Assembly (NCBI GenBank): GCA_963680875.1
Contig: OY804582.1
Span: 56,500,646-56,564,645 of the forward strand
From: Bathymodiolus brooksi
Lineage: Eukaryota; Mollusca; Bivalvia; Mytilida; Modiolidae
Reading direction: 5' to 3'
DNA length: 64,000 nt
Shown here: one piece after another, positions 36,801 through 49,500 of the stretch
How the letters are laid out: every line of letters begins with the position of its first letter
How positions within the stretch are numbered: the stretch's first letter is position 1
Notes under the pieces: generated by a model
What the model was told of the DNA's origin: nothing
The model's database searches: none
The model's input: only the letters and a program-made list of their open reading frames with translations
Program-made: the position numbers and the translations under genes

Positions 36801-39600
36801 AAAACTTACAAAGCTGCTGTCTCCTCTGTCAAAGAAAATCGCTAGGTTAAAACTTACAAAGATGCTGTCTCTTCTGCCAAAGACAATCGCTAGGTTAAAA
36901 CTTACAAAGCTGCTGTCTCCTCTGTCAAAGACAATCGCTAGGTTAAAACTTACAAAGCTGCTGTCTCCTCTGTCAAAGACAATCGGTAGGCTAAAACTTA
37001 CAAAGCTGCTGTCTCCTCTGTCAAAGACAATCGCTAGGTTAAAACTTACAAAGCTGCTGTCTCCTCTGTCAAAGACAATCGCTAGGTTAAAACTTACAAA
37101 GCTGCTGTCTCCTCTGTCAAAGACAAACGCTAGGATAAAACTTACAAAGCTGCTGTCTCCTCTGTCAAAGACAATCGCTAGGTTAAAACTTACAAAGCTG
37201 CTGTCTCCTCTGTCAAAGACAATCGGTAGGCTAAAACTTACAAAGCTGCTGTCTCCTCTGTCAAAGACAATCGGTAGGCTAAAACTTACAAAGCTGCTGT
37301 CTCCTCTGTCAAAGAAAATCGCTAGGTTAAAACTTACAAAGCTGCTGTCTCCTCTGTCAAAGACAATCGCTATGTTAAACCTTACAAAGCTGCTGTCTCC
37401 TCTGTCAAAGACAAACGCTAGGATAAAACTTACAAAGCTGCTGTCTCCTCTGTCAAAGACAATCGCTAGGTTAAAATTTACAAAGCTGCTGTCTCCTCTG
37501 TCAAAGACAATCGGTAGGCTAAAATTTACAAAGCTGCTGTCTCCTCTGTCAAAGACAATCGCTAGGTTAAAACTTACAAAGCTGCTGTCTCCTCTGTCAA
37601 AGACAATCGCTGGGATAAAACTTACAAAGCTGCTGTCTCTTCTGTCAAAGAAAATCGCTAGGTTAAAACTTACAAAGCTGCTGTCTCCTCTGTCAAAGAA
37701 AATCGTTAGGATAAAACTTACAAAGCTGCTGTCTCCTCTGTCAAAGACAATCGCTAGGATAAAACTTACAAAGCTGCTGTCTCCTCTGTCAAAGAAAATC
37801 GCTAGATTAAAACTTACAACGCTGCTGTCTCCTCTCTCAAAGACAATCGCTAGGTTAAAACTTACAAAGCTGCTGTCTCTTCTGTCAAAGACAATCGCTA
37901 GGTTAAAACTTACAAAGCTGCTGTCTGCTCTGTCAAAGACAATCGCTAGGTTAAAACTTACAAAGCTGCTGTCTCCTCTGTCAAAGACAAACGCTAGGAT
38001 AAAACTTACAAAGCTGCTGTCTCCTCTGTCAAAGACAATCGCTAGGTTAAAACTTACAAAGCTGCTGTCTCCTCTGTCAAAGACAATCGGTAGGCTAAAA
38101 CTTACAAAGCTCCTGTCTCCTCTGTCAAAGACAATCGCTAGGTTAAAACTTACAAAGCTGCTGTCTCCTCTGTCAAAGACAATCGCTAGGATAAAACTTA
38201 CAAAGCTGCTGTCTCCTCTGTCAAAGACAATCGCTAGGTTAAAACTTACAAAGCTGCTGTCTCCTCTGTCAAAGACAATCGGTAGGCTAAAACTTACAAA
38301 GCTGCTGTCTCCTCTGTCAAAGACAATCGCTAGGTTAAAACTTACAAAGCTGCTGTCTCCTCTGTCAAAGACAATCGCTAGGTTAAACCTTACAAAGCTG
38401 CTGTCTCCTCTGTCAAAGACAAACGCTAGGATAAAACTTACAAAGCTGCTGTCTCCTCTGTCAAAGAAAATCGCTAGGTTAAAACTTACAAAGCTGCTGT
38501 CTCCTCTGTCAAAGACAATCGGTAGGCTAAAATTTACAAAGCTGCTGTCTCCTCTGTCAAAGACAATCGCTAGGTTAAAACTTACAAAGCTGCTGTCTCC
38601 TCTGTCAAAGACAATCGCTAGGATAAAACTTACAAAGCTGCTGTCTCCTCTGTCAAAGAAAATCGCTAGGTTAAAACTTACAAAGCTGCTGTCTCCTCTG
38701 TCAACGAAAATCGCTAGGATAAAACTTACAAAGCTGCTGTCTCCTCTGTCAAAGACAATCGCTAGGATAAAACTTACAAAGCTGCTGTCTCCTCTGTCAA
38801 AGAAAATCGCTAGATTAAAACTTACAACGCTGCTGTCTCCTCTCTCAAAGACAATTGCTAGGTTAAAACTTACAAAGCTGCTGTCTCTTCTGTCAAAGAC
38901 AATCGCTAGGTTAAAACTTGCAAAGCTGCTGTCTGTTCTGTCAAAGACAATCGCTAGGTTAAAACTTACAAAGCTGCTGTCTCCTCTGTCAAAGACAATC
39001 GGTAGGCTGAAACTTACAAAGCTGCTGTCACCTCTGTCAAAGACAATCGCTAGGTTAAAACTTACAAAGCTGCTGTCTCCCCTGTCAAAGACAATCGCTA
39101 GGTTTAAACTTACAAAGCTGCTGTCTCCTCTGTCAAAGACAATCGCTAGGTTAAAACTTACAAAGCTGCTGTCTCCTCTGTCAAAGACAATCGGTAGGCT
39201 AAAACTTACAAAGCTGCTGTCTCCTCTGTCAAAGACAATCGCTAGGATAAAACTTACAAAGCTGCTGTCTCCTCTGTCAAAGAAAATCGCTAGGTTAAAA
39301 CTTACAAAGCTGCTGTCTCTTCTGTCAAAGACAATTGCTAGCTTAAAACTTACAAAGCTGCTGTCTTCTCTGTCAAAGACAATCGCTAGGTTAAAACTTA
39401 CAAAGCTGCTGTCTCCTCTGTGAAAGACAATCGCTAGGTTAAAACTTACAAAGCTGCTGTCTCTTCTGTCAAAGACAATCGCTAGGTTAAAACTTACAAA
39501 ACTGCTGTCTCCTCTGTCAAAGAAAATCGCTAGGTTAAAACTTACAAAGCTGCTGTCTCCTCTGTCAAAAAAAATCGTTAGGTTAAAACTTACAAAGCTG
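33800..39600. repeat. Satellite domain IV: resembles domain II
   Basis: The series of variants around 34222-35700 follows that around 22989-25130 at an offset of 11,233 bp, which is 234 x 48 plus the one-base insertion at about 30.0 kb. The ACAACGCTG block recurs at about 35417, 37817 and 38825 (spacings 2400 and 1008 bp, 50 and 21 monomers). The variant AGGTAAAAAC, a same-length relative of the left domain's deleted monomer, occurs at about 33591 and 36363. Boundaries are approximate. Confidence 0.7.
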
Positions 39601-39799
39601 CTGTCTCCTTTGTCAAAGACAATCGCTAGGTTAAAACTTATAAAGCTGCTGTCTCCTCTGTCAAGGACAATCGCTAGGTTAAAAGTTACAAAGCTGCTTT
39701 CTCCTCTGTCAAAGACAATCGCTAGGTTAAAACTTACAAAGCTGCTCTCTCCTCTGTCAAAGACAATCGCTAGGTTAAATCTTACAAAGCTGCTGTCTC

Positions 39800-42700
39800 C
39801 TCTGTCAAAGACAATCGCTAGGTTAAAACTTGCAAAGCTGCTGTCTCCTCTGTCAAAGACAATCGCTAGGTTAAAACTTACAAAGCTGCTGTCTCCTCTG
39901 TCAAAGACAATCGGTAGGCTAAAACTTACAAAGCTGCTGTCTCCTCTGTCAAAGAAAATCGCTAGGTTAAAACTTACAAAGCTGCTGTCTCCTCTGTCAA
40001 AGACAATCGCTAGGTTAAAACATACAAAGCTGCTGTCTCCTCTGTCAAAGACAAACGCTAGGATACAACTTACAAAGCTGCTGTCTCCTCTGTCAAAGAC
40101 AATCGCTAGGTTAAATCTTACAAAGCTGCTGTCTCCTCTATCAAAGACAATCGCTAGGTTAAAACTTACAAAGCTGCTGTCTCCTTTGTCAAAGACAATC
40201 GCTAGGTTAAAACTTACAAAGCTGCTGTCTCCTCTGTCAAAGACAATCGGTAGGCTAAAACTTACAAAGCTGCTGTCTCCTCTGTCAAAGACAATCGCTA
40301 GGTTAAAACTTACAAAGCTGCTGTCTCCTCTGTCAAAGACAATAGCTAGGTTAAAACATACAAAGCTGCTGTCTCCTCTGTCAAAGACAAACGCTAGGAT
40401 ACAACTTACAAAGCTGCTGTCTCCTCTGTCAAAGACAATCGCTAGGTTAAAACTTACAAAGCTGCTGTCTCCTCTGTCAAAGACAATCGCTAGGTTAAAA
40501 CTTACAAAGTTGCTGTCTCCTCTGTTAAAGACAATCGCTAGGTTAAAACTTACAAAGCTGCTGTCTCCTCTGTCAAAAACAATCGCTAGGTTAAAACTTA
40601 CAAAGCTGCTCTCTCCTCTGTCAAAGAAAATCGCTAGGTTAAAATTTACAAAGCTGCTGTCTCCTCTATCAAAGACAATCGCTAGGATAAAACTTACATA
40701 GCTGCTGTCTCTTCTGTCAAAGACAATCGCTAGGTTAAAACTTACAAAGCTGCTGTCTCCTCTGTCAAAGAAAATCGCTAGATTAAAACTTACAAAGCTG
40801 CTGTCTCCTCTGTCAAAGAAAATCGTTAGGTTAAAACTTACAAAGCTGCTGTCTCCATGGTCAAAGACAATCACTAGGTTAAACCTTACAAAGCTGCTGT
40901 CTCCTCTGCCAAAGACAATCGTTAGGTTAAAACATACAAAGCTGCTGTCTCCTCTGTCAAAGACAATCGCTAAGTTAAAACTTACAAAGCTGCTCTCTCC
41001 TCTGTCAAAGACAATCGCTAGGTTAAAACTTACAAAGCTGCTGTCTCCTCTGTCAAAGACAATCGCTAGGTTAAAACTTACAAAGCTGCTCTCTCCTCAG
41101 TCAAAGAAAATGGCTAGGTTAAAATTTACAAAGCTGCTGTCTCCTCTATCAAAGACAATCGCTAGGTTAAAACTTACAAAGCTGCTGTCTCTTCTGTCAA
41201 AGACAATCGCTAGGTTAAAACTTACAAAGCTGCTGTCTCCTCTGTCAAAGAAAATCGCTAGATTAAAACTTACAAAGCTGCTGTCTCCTCTGTCAAAGAA
41301 AATCGCTAGGTTAAAACTTACAAAGCTGCTGTCTCCTCTGTCAAAGAAAATCGCTAGGATAAAACTTACAAAGCTGCTGTCTCCTCTGTCAAAGACAATC
41401 GCTAGGATAAAACTTACAAAGCTGCTGTCTCCTCTGTCAAAGAAAATCGCTAGATTAAAACTTACAACGCTGCTGTCTCCTCTCTCAAAGACAATTGCTA
41501 GGTTAAAACTTACAAAGCTTCTGTCTCCATGGTCAAAGACAATCACTAGGTTAAAACTTACAAAGCTGCTGTCTCCTCTGCCAAAGACAATCGCTAGGTT
41601 AAAACTTACAAAGCTGCTGTCTCCTCTGTCAAAGACAATCGCTAGGTTAAAACTTACAAAGCTGCTCTCTCCTCTGTCAAAGACAATCGCTAGGTTAAAA
41701 CTTAAAAAGCTGCTGTCTCCTCTGCCAAAGACAATTGCTAGGTCAAAACTTACAAAGCTGCTGTCTCCTATGTCAAAAACAATCGCTAGGTTAAAACTTA
41801 CAAAGCTGCTGTCTCCTCTGTCAAAGACAATCGCTAGGTTAAAACTTACAAAGCTGCTGTCTCTTCTGTCAAAGACAATCGCTAGGTTAAAACTTACATA
41901 ACTGCTGTCTCCTCTGTCAAAGAAAATCGCTAGGTTAAAACTTACAAAGCTGCTGTCTCCTCTGTCAAAAAAAATCGTTAGGTTAAAACTTACAAAGCTG
42001 CTGTCTCCTTTGTCAAAGACAATCGCTAGGTTAAAACTTACAAAGCTGCTGTCTCCTCTGTCAAGGACAATCGCTAGGTTAAAACTTACAAAGCTGCTGT
42101 CTCCTCTGTCAAAGACAATCGCTAGGTTAAAAGTCACAAAGCTGCTTTCTCCTCTGTCAAAGACAATCGCTAGGTTAAAACTTACAAAGCTGCTCTCTCC
42201 TCTGTCAAAGACAATCGCTAGGTTAAAACTTACAAAGCTGCTCTCTCCTCTGTCAAAGACAATCGCTAGGTTAAAACTTACAAAGCTGCTGTCTCCTCTG
42301 TCAAAGACAATCGCTAGGTTAAAACTTACAAAGCTGCTCTCTCCTCAGTCAAAGAAAATCGCTAGGTTAAAATTTACAAAGCTGCCGTCTCCTCTATCAA
42401 AGACAATCGCTAGGTTAAAACTTACAAAGCTGCTGTCTCTTCTGTCAAAGACAATCGCTAGGTTAAAACTTACAAAGCTGCTGTCTCATCTGTCAAAGAA
42501 AATCGATAGATTAAAACTTACAAAGCTGCTGTCTCCTCTGTCAAAAAAAATCGTTAGGTTAAAACTTACAAAGCTTCTGTCTCCATGGTCAAAGACAATC
42601 ACTAGGTTAAAATTTATAAAGCTGCTGTCTCCTCTGCCAAAGACAATCGCTAGGTTAAAACTTACAAAGCTGCCGTCTCCTCTATCAAAGACAATCGCTA

Positions 42701-45700
42701 GGTTAAAACTTACAAAGCTGCTGTCTCTTCTGTCAAAGACAATCGCTAGGTTAAAACTTACAAAGCTGCTGTCTCATCTGTCAAAGAAAATCGCTAGATT
42801 AAAACTTACAAAGCTGCTGTCTCCTCTGTCAAAAAAAATCGTTAGGTTAAAACTTACAAAGCTTCTGTCTCCATGGTCAAAGAAAATCACTAGGTTAAAA
42901 TTTACAAAGCTGCTGTCTCCTCTGCCAAAGACAATCGCTAGGTTAAAACTTACAAAGCTGCTCTCTCCTCTGTCAAAGACAATCGCTAGGTTAAAACTTA
43001 CAAAGCTGCCGTCTCCTCTGCCAAAGACAATCGCTAGGTCAAAACTTACAAAGCTGCTGTCTCCTCTGTCAAAGACAATCGCTAGGTTAAAACTTACAAA
43101 ACTGCTGTCTCCTCTGTCAAAGAAAATCGCTAGGTTAAAACTTACAAAGCTGCTGTCTCCTCTGTCAAAAGAAATCGTTAGGTTAAAACTTACAAAGCTG
43201 CTGTCTCCTTTGTCAAAGACAATCGCTAGGTTAAAACTTACAAAGCTGCTGTCTCCTCTGTCAAGGACAATCGCTAGGTTAAAACTTACAAAGCTGCTGT
43301 CTCCTCTGTCAAAGACAATCGCTAGGTTAAAAGTTACAAAGCTGCTTTCTCCTCTGTCAAAGACAATCGCTAGGTTAAAACTTACAAAGCTGCTCTCTCC
43401 TCTGTCAAAGAAAATCGCTAGGTTAAAACTTACAAAGCTGCTGTCTCCTCTGTCAAAGACAATCGCTAGGTTAAAACTTGCAAAGCTGCTGTCTCCTCTG
43501 TCAAAGACAATCACTAGGTTAAAACTTACAAAGCTGCTGTCTACTCTGTCAAAGACAATCGGTAGGCTAAAACTTACAAAGCTGCTGTCTCCTCTGTCAA
43601 AGACAATCGCTAGGTTAAAACTTACAAAGCTGCTGTCTCCTCTGTCAAAGACAATCGCTAGGTTAAAACATACAAAGCTGCTGTCTCCTCTGTCATAGAC
43701 AAACGCTAGGATACAACTTACAAAGCTGATGTCTCCTCTGTCAAAGACAATCGCTAGGTTAAAACTTACAAAGCTGCTGTCTCCTCTGTCAAAGACAATC
43801 GGTAGGCTAAAACTTACAAAGCTGCTGTCTCCTCTGTCAAAGACAATCGCTAGGTTAAAACTTACAAAGCTGCTGTCTCCTCTGTCAAAGACAATCGCTA
43901 GGTTAAAACTTACAAAGCTGCTGTCTCCTCTGTCAAAGACAAACGCTACGATAAAACTTACAAAGCTGCTGTCTCCTCTGTCAAAGACAATCGCTAGGTT
44001 AAAACTTACAAAGCTGCTGTCTCCTCTGTCAAAGACAATCGGTAGATTAAAACTTACAAAGCTGCTGTCTCCTCTGTCAAAGACAATCGCTAGGTTAAAA
44101 CTTACAAAGCTGCTGTCTCATCAGTCAAAGACAATCGCTAGAATAAAACTTACAAAGCTGCTGTCTCCTCTGTCAAAGAAAATCGCTAGGTTAAAACTTA
44201 CAAAGCTGCTGTCTCCTCTGTCAAAGACAATCGCTAGGATAAAACTTACAAAGCTGCTGTCACCTCTGTCAAAGACAATCGCTAGGTTAAAACTTACAAA
44301 GCTGCTGTCTCCTCTGTCAAAGACAATCGCTAGGATAAAACTTACAAAGCTGCTGTCTCCTCTGTCAAAGAAAATCGCTAGGTTAAAACTTACAAAGCTG
44401 CTGTCTCCTCTGTCAAAGACAATCGCTAGGATAAAACTTACAAAGCTGCTGTCATCTCTGTCAAAGACAATCGCTAGGTTAAAACTTACAAAGCTGCTGT
44501 CTCCTCTGTCAAAGACAATTGCTAGCTTAAAACTTACAAAGCTGCTGTCACCTCTGTCAAAGACAATCGCTAGGTTAAAACTTACAAAGCTGCTGTCTCC
44601 TCTGTCAAAGACAATCGCTAGGCTAAAACTTACAAAACTGCTGTCTCCTCTGTCAAAGACAATCGCTAGGTTAAAACTTACAAAGCTGCTGTCTCCTCTG
44701 TCAAAACAAATCGTTAGGTTAAAACTTACAAAGCTGCTGTCTCCTTTGTCAAAGACAATCGCTAGGTTAAAACTTACAAAGCTGCTGTCTCCTCTGTCAA
44801 GGACAATCGCTAGGTTAAAACTTACAAAGCTGCTGTCTCCTCTGTCAAAGACAATCGCTAGGTTAAAACTTACAAAGCTGCTTTCTCCTCTGTCAAAGAC
44901 AATCGGTAGGTTAAAACTTACAAAGCTGCTCTCTCCTCTGTCAAAGACAATCGCTAGGTTAAAACTTACAAAGCTGCTGTCTCCTCTGTCAAAGAAAATC
45001 GCTAGGATAAAACTTGCAAAGCTGCTGTCTCCTCTGTCAAAGACAATCGGTAGGCTAAAACTTACAAAGCTGCTGTCTCCTCTGTCAAAGACAATCGCTA
45101 GGTTAAAACTTACAAAGCTGCTGTCTCCTCTGTCAAAGACAATCGCTAGGTTAAAACATACAAAGCTGATGTCTCCTCTCTCAAAGACAAACGCTAGGAT
45201 ACAACTTACAAAGCTGCTGTCTCCTCTGTCAAAGACAATCGCTAGGTTAAAACTTACAAAGCTGCTGTCTCCTCTGTCAAAGACAATCGCTAGGTTAAAA
45301 CTTACAAAGCTGCTGTCTCCTCTGTCAAAGACAATCGCTAGGTTAAAACTTACAAAGCTGCTGTCTCCTCTGTTAAAGACAATCGCTAGGTTAAAACTTA
45401 CAAAGCTGCTGTATCCTCTGTCAAAAACAATCGCTAGGTTAAAACTTACAAAGCTGCTCTCTCCTCTGTCAAAGAAAATCGCTAGGTTAAAATTTACAAA
45501 GCTGCTGTCTCCTCTATCAAAGACAATCGCTAGGTTAAAACTTACAAAGCTGCTGTCTCTTCTGTCAAAGACAATCGCTAGGTTAAAACTTACAAAGCTG
45601 CTGTCTCCTCTGTCAAAGAAAATCGCTAGATTAAAACTTACAAAGCTGCTGTCTCCTCTGTCAAAGAAAATCGTTAGGTTAAAACTTACAAAGCTGCTGT

Positions 45701-46300
45701 CTCCATGGTCAAAGACAATCACTAGGTTAAAACTTACAAAGCTGCTGTCTCCTCTGCCAAAGACAATCGCTAGGTTAAAACTTACAAAGCTGCTTTCTCC
45801 TCTGTCAAAGACAATCGCTAGGTTAAATTTTACAAAGCTGCTCTCTCCTCTGTCAAAGACAATCGCTAGGTTAAAACTTACAAAGCTGCCGTCTCCTCTG
45901 CCAAAGACAATCGCTAGGTCAAAACTTACAAAGCTGCTCTCTCCTCTGTCAAAGAAAATCGCTATGTTAAAATTTACATAGCTGCTGTCTCCTCTATCAA
46001 AGACAATCGCTAGGTTAAAACTTACAAAGCTGCTGTCTCTTCTGTCAAAGACAATCGCTAGGTTAAAACTTACAAAGCTGCTGTCTCCTCTGTCAAAGAA
46101 AATCGCGAGGTTAAAACTTACAAAGCTGCTGTCTCCTCTGTCAAAGACAATCGGTAGATTAAAACTTACAAAGCTGCTGTCTCCTCTGTCAAAGACAATC
46201 GCTAGGTTAAAACTTACAAAGCTGCTGTCTCATCAGTCAAAGACAATCGCTAGAATAAAACTTACAAAGCTGCTGTCTCCTCTGTCAAAGAAAATCGCTA
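39800..46300. repeat. Right super-repeat copy A (about 6.5 kb)
   Basis: This block is matched by 46520-52840. Rare markers line up at an offset of 6,720 bp on its left side (AATAGCTAGG at about 40342/47062, AAAGTTGCTG at about 40506/47226). On its right side the offset is 6,528 bp (GTCATAGAC at about 43692/50220, and 750-codon open frames at 43729/50257). The 192-bp change (4 monomers) lies at about 41.3-41.5 kb, where copy A holds a patch absent from copy B. Private changes include CTTACATAGCTG at about 40693 and GCTAAGTTAAAAC at about 40970. Ends are approximate. Confidence 0.8.
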
Positions 46301-46519
46301 GGTTAAAACTTACAAAGCTGCTGTCTCCTCTGTCAAAGACAATCGCTAGGATACAACTTACAAAGCTGCTGTCTCCTCTGTCAAAGAAAATCGCTAGGTT
46401 AAAACTTACAAAGCTGCTGTCTCCTCTGTCAAAGACAATCGGTAGGCTAAAACTTACAAAGCTGCTGTCTCCTCTGTCAAAGACAATCGCTAGGTTAAAA
46501 CTTACAAAGCTGCTGTCTC

Positions 46520-49500
46520 CTCTGTCAAAGACAATCGCTAGGTTAAAACTTGCAAAGCTGCTGTCTCCTCTGTCAAAGACAATCGCTAGGTTAAAACTTA
46601 CAAAGCTGCTGTCTCCTCTGTCAAAGACAATCGGTAGGCTAAAACTTACAAAGCTGCTGTCTCCTCTGTCAAAGACAATCGCTAGGTTAAAACTTACAAA
46701 GCTGCTGTCTCCTCTGTCAAAGACAATCGCTAGGTTAAAACATACAAAGCTGCTGTCTCCTCTGTCAAAGACAAACGCTAGGATACAACTTACAAAGCTG
46801 CTGTCTCCTCTGTCAAAGACAATCGCTAGGTTAAATCTTACAAAGCTGCTGTCTCCTCTATCAAAGACAATCGCTAGGTTAAAACTTACAAAGCTGCTGT
46901 CTCCTTTGTCAAAGACAATCGCTAGGTTAAAACTTACAAAGCTGCTGTCTCCTCTGTCAAAGACAATCGGTAGGCTAAAACTTACAAAGCTGCTGTCTCC
47001 TCTGTCAAAGACAATCGCTAGGTTAAAACTTACAAAGCTGCTGTCTCCTCTGTCAAAGACAATAGCTAGGTTAAAACATACAAAGCTGCTGTCTCCTCTG
47101 TCAAAGACAAACGCTAGGATACAACTTACAAAGCTGCTGTCTCCTCTGTCAAAGACAATCGCTAGGTTAAAACTTACAAAGCTGCTGTCTCCTCTGTCAA
47201 AGACAATCGCTAGGTTAAAACTTACAAAGTTGCTGTCTCCTCTGTTAAAGACAATCGCTAGGTTAAAACTTACAAAGCTGCTGTCTCCTCTGTCAAAAAC
47301 AATCGCTAGGTTAAAACTTACAAAGCTGCTCTCTCCTCTGTCAAAGAAAATCGCTAGGTTAAAATTTACAAAGCTGCTGTCTCCTCTATCAAAGACAATC
47401 GCTAGGATAAAACTTACAAAGCTGCTGTCTCTTCTGTCAAAGACAATCGCTAGGTTAAAACTTACAAAGCTGCTGTCTCCTCTGTCAAAGAAAATCGCTA
47501 GATTAAAACTTACAAAGCTGCTGTCTCCTCTGTCAAAGAAAATCGTTAGGTTAAAACTTACAAAGCTGCTGTCTCCATGGTCAAAGACAATCACTAGGTT
47601 AAACCTTACAAAGCTGCTGTCTCCTCTGCCAAAGACAATCGTTAGGTTAAAACATACAAAGCTGCTGTCTCCTCTGTCAAAGACAATCGCTAGGTTAAAA
47701 CTTACAAAGCTGCTCTCTCCTCTGTCAAAGACAATCGCTAGGTTAAAACTTACAAAGCTGCTGTCTCCTCTGTCAAAGACAATCGCTAGGTTAAAACTTA
47801 CAAAGCTGCTCTCTCCTCAGTCAAAGAAAATCGCTAGGTTAAAATTTACAAAGCTGCTGTCTCCTCTATCAAAGACAATCGCTAGGTTAAAACTTACAAA
47901 GCTGCTGTCTCTTCTGTCAAAGACAATCGCTAGGTTAAAACTTACAAAGCTGCTGTCTCCTCTGTCAAAGAAAATCGCTATATTAAAACTTACAAAGCTG
48001 CTGTCTCCTCTGTCAAAAAAAATCGTTAGGTTAAAACTTACAAAGCTTCTGTCTCCATGGTCAAAGACAATCACTAGGTTAAAACTTACAAAGCTGCTGT
48101 CTCCTCTGCCAAAGACAATCGCTAGGTTAAAACTTACAAAGCTGCTGTCTCCTCTGTCAAAGACAATCGCTAGGTTAAAACTTACAAAGCTGCTCTCTCC
48201 TCTGTCAAAGACAATCGCTAGGTTAAAACTTAAAAAGCTGCTGTCTCCTCTGCCAAAGACAATTGCTAGGTCAAAACTTACAAAGCTGCTGTCTCCTATG
48301 TCAAAAACAATCGCTAGGTTAAAACTTACAAAGCTGCTGTCTCCTCTGTCAAAGACAATCGCTAGGTTAAAACTTACAAAGCTGCTGTCTCTTCTGTCAA
48401 AGACAATCGCTAGGTTAAAACTTACAAAACTGCTGTCTCCTCTGTCAAAGAAAATCGCTAGGTTAAAACTTACAAAGCTGCTGTCTCCTCTGTCAAAAAA
48501 AATCGTTAGGTTAAAACTTACAAAGCTGCTGTCTCCTTTGTCAAAGACAATCGCTAGGTTAAAACTTACAAAGCTGCTGTCTCCTCTGTCAAGGACAATC
48601 GCTAGGTTAAAACTTACAAAGCTGCTGTCTCCTCTGTCAAAGACAATCGCTAGGTTAAAAGTCACAAAGCTGCTCTCTCCTCTGTCAAAGACAATCGCTA
48701 GGTTAAAACTTACAAAGCTGCTCTCTCCTCTGTCAAAGACAATCGCTAGGTTAAAACTTACAAAGCTGCTCTCTCCTCTGTCAAAGACAATCGCTAGGTT
48801 AAAACTTACAAAGCTGCTGTCTCCTCTGTCAAAGACAATCGCTAGGTTAAAACTTACAAAGCTGCTCTCTCCTCAGTCAAAGAAAATCGCTAGGTTAAAA
48901 TTTACAAAGCTGCCGTCTCCTCTATCAAAGACAATCGCTAGGTTAAAACTTACAAAGCTGCTGTCTCTTCTGTCAAAGACAATCGCTAGGTTAAAACTTA
49001 CAAAGCTGCTGTCTCATCTGTCAAAGAAAATCGCTAGATTAAAACTTACAAAGCTGCTGTCTCCTCTGTCAAAAAAAATCGTTAGGTTAAAACTTACAAA
49101 GCTTCTGTCTCCATGGTCAAAGACAATCACTAGGTTAAAATTTATAAAGCTGCTGTCTCCTCTGCCAAAGACAATCGCTAGGTTAAAACTTACAAAGCTG
49201 CCGTCTCCTCTATCAAAGACAATCGCTAGGTTAAAACTTACAAAGCTGCTGTCTCTTCTGTCAAAGACAATCGCTAGGTTAAAACTTACAAAGCTGCTGT
49301 CTCATCTGTCAAAGAAAATCGCTAGATTAAAACTTACAAAGCTGCTGTCTCCTCTGTCAAAAAAAATCGTTAGGTTAAAACTTACAAAGCTTCTGTCTCC
49401 ATGGTCAAAGAAAATCACTAGGTTAAAATTTACAAAGCTGCTGTCTCCTCTGCCAAAGACAATCGCTAGGTTAAAACTTACAAAGCTGCTCTCTCCTCTG

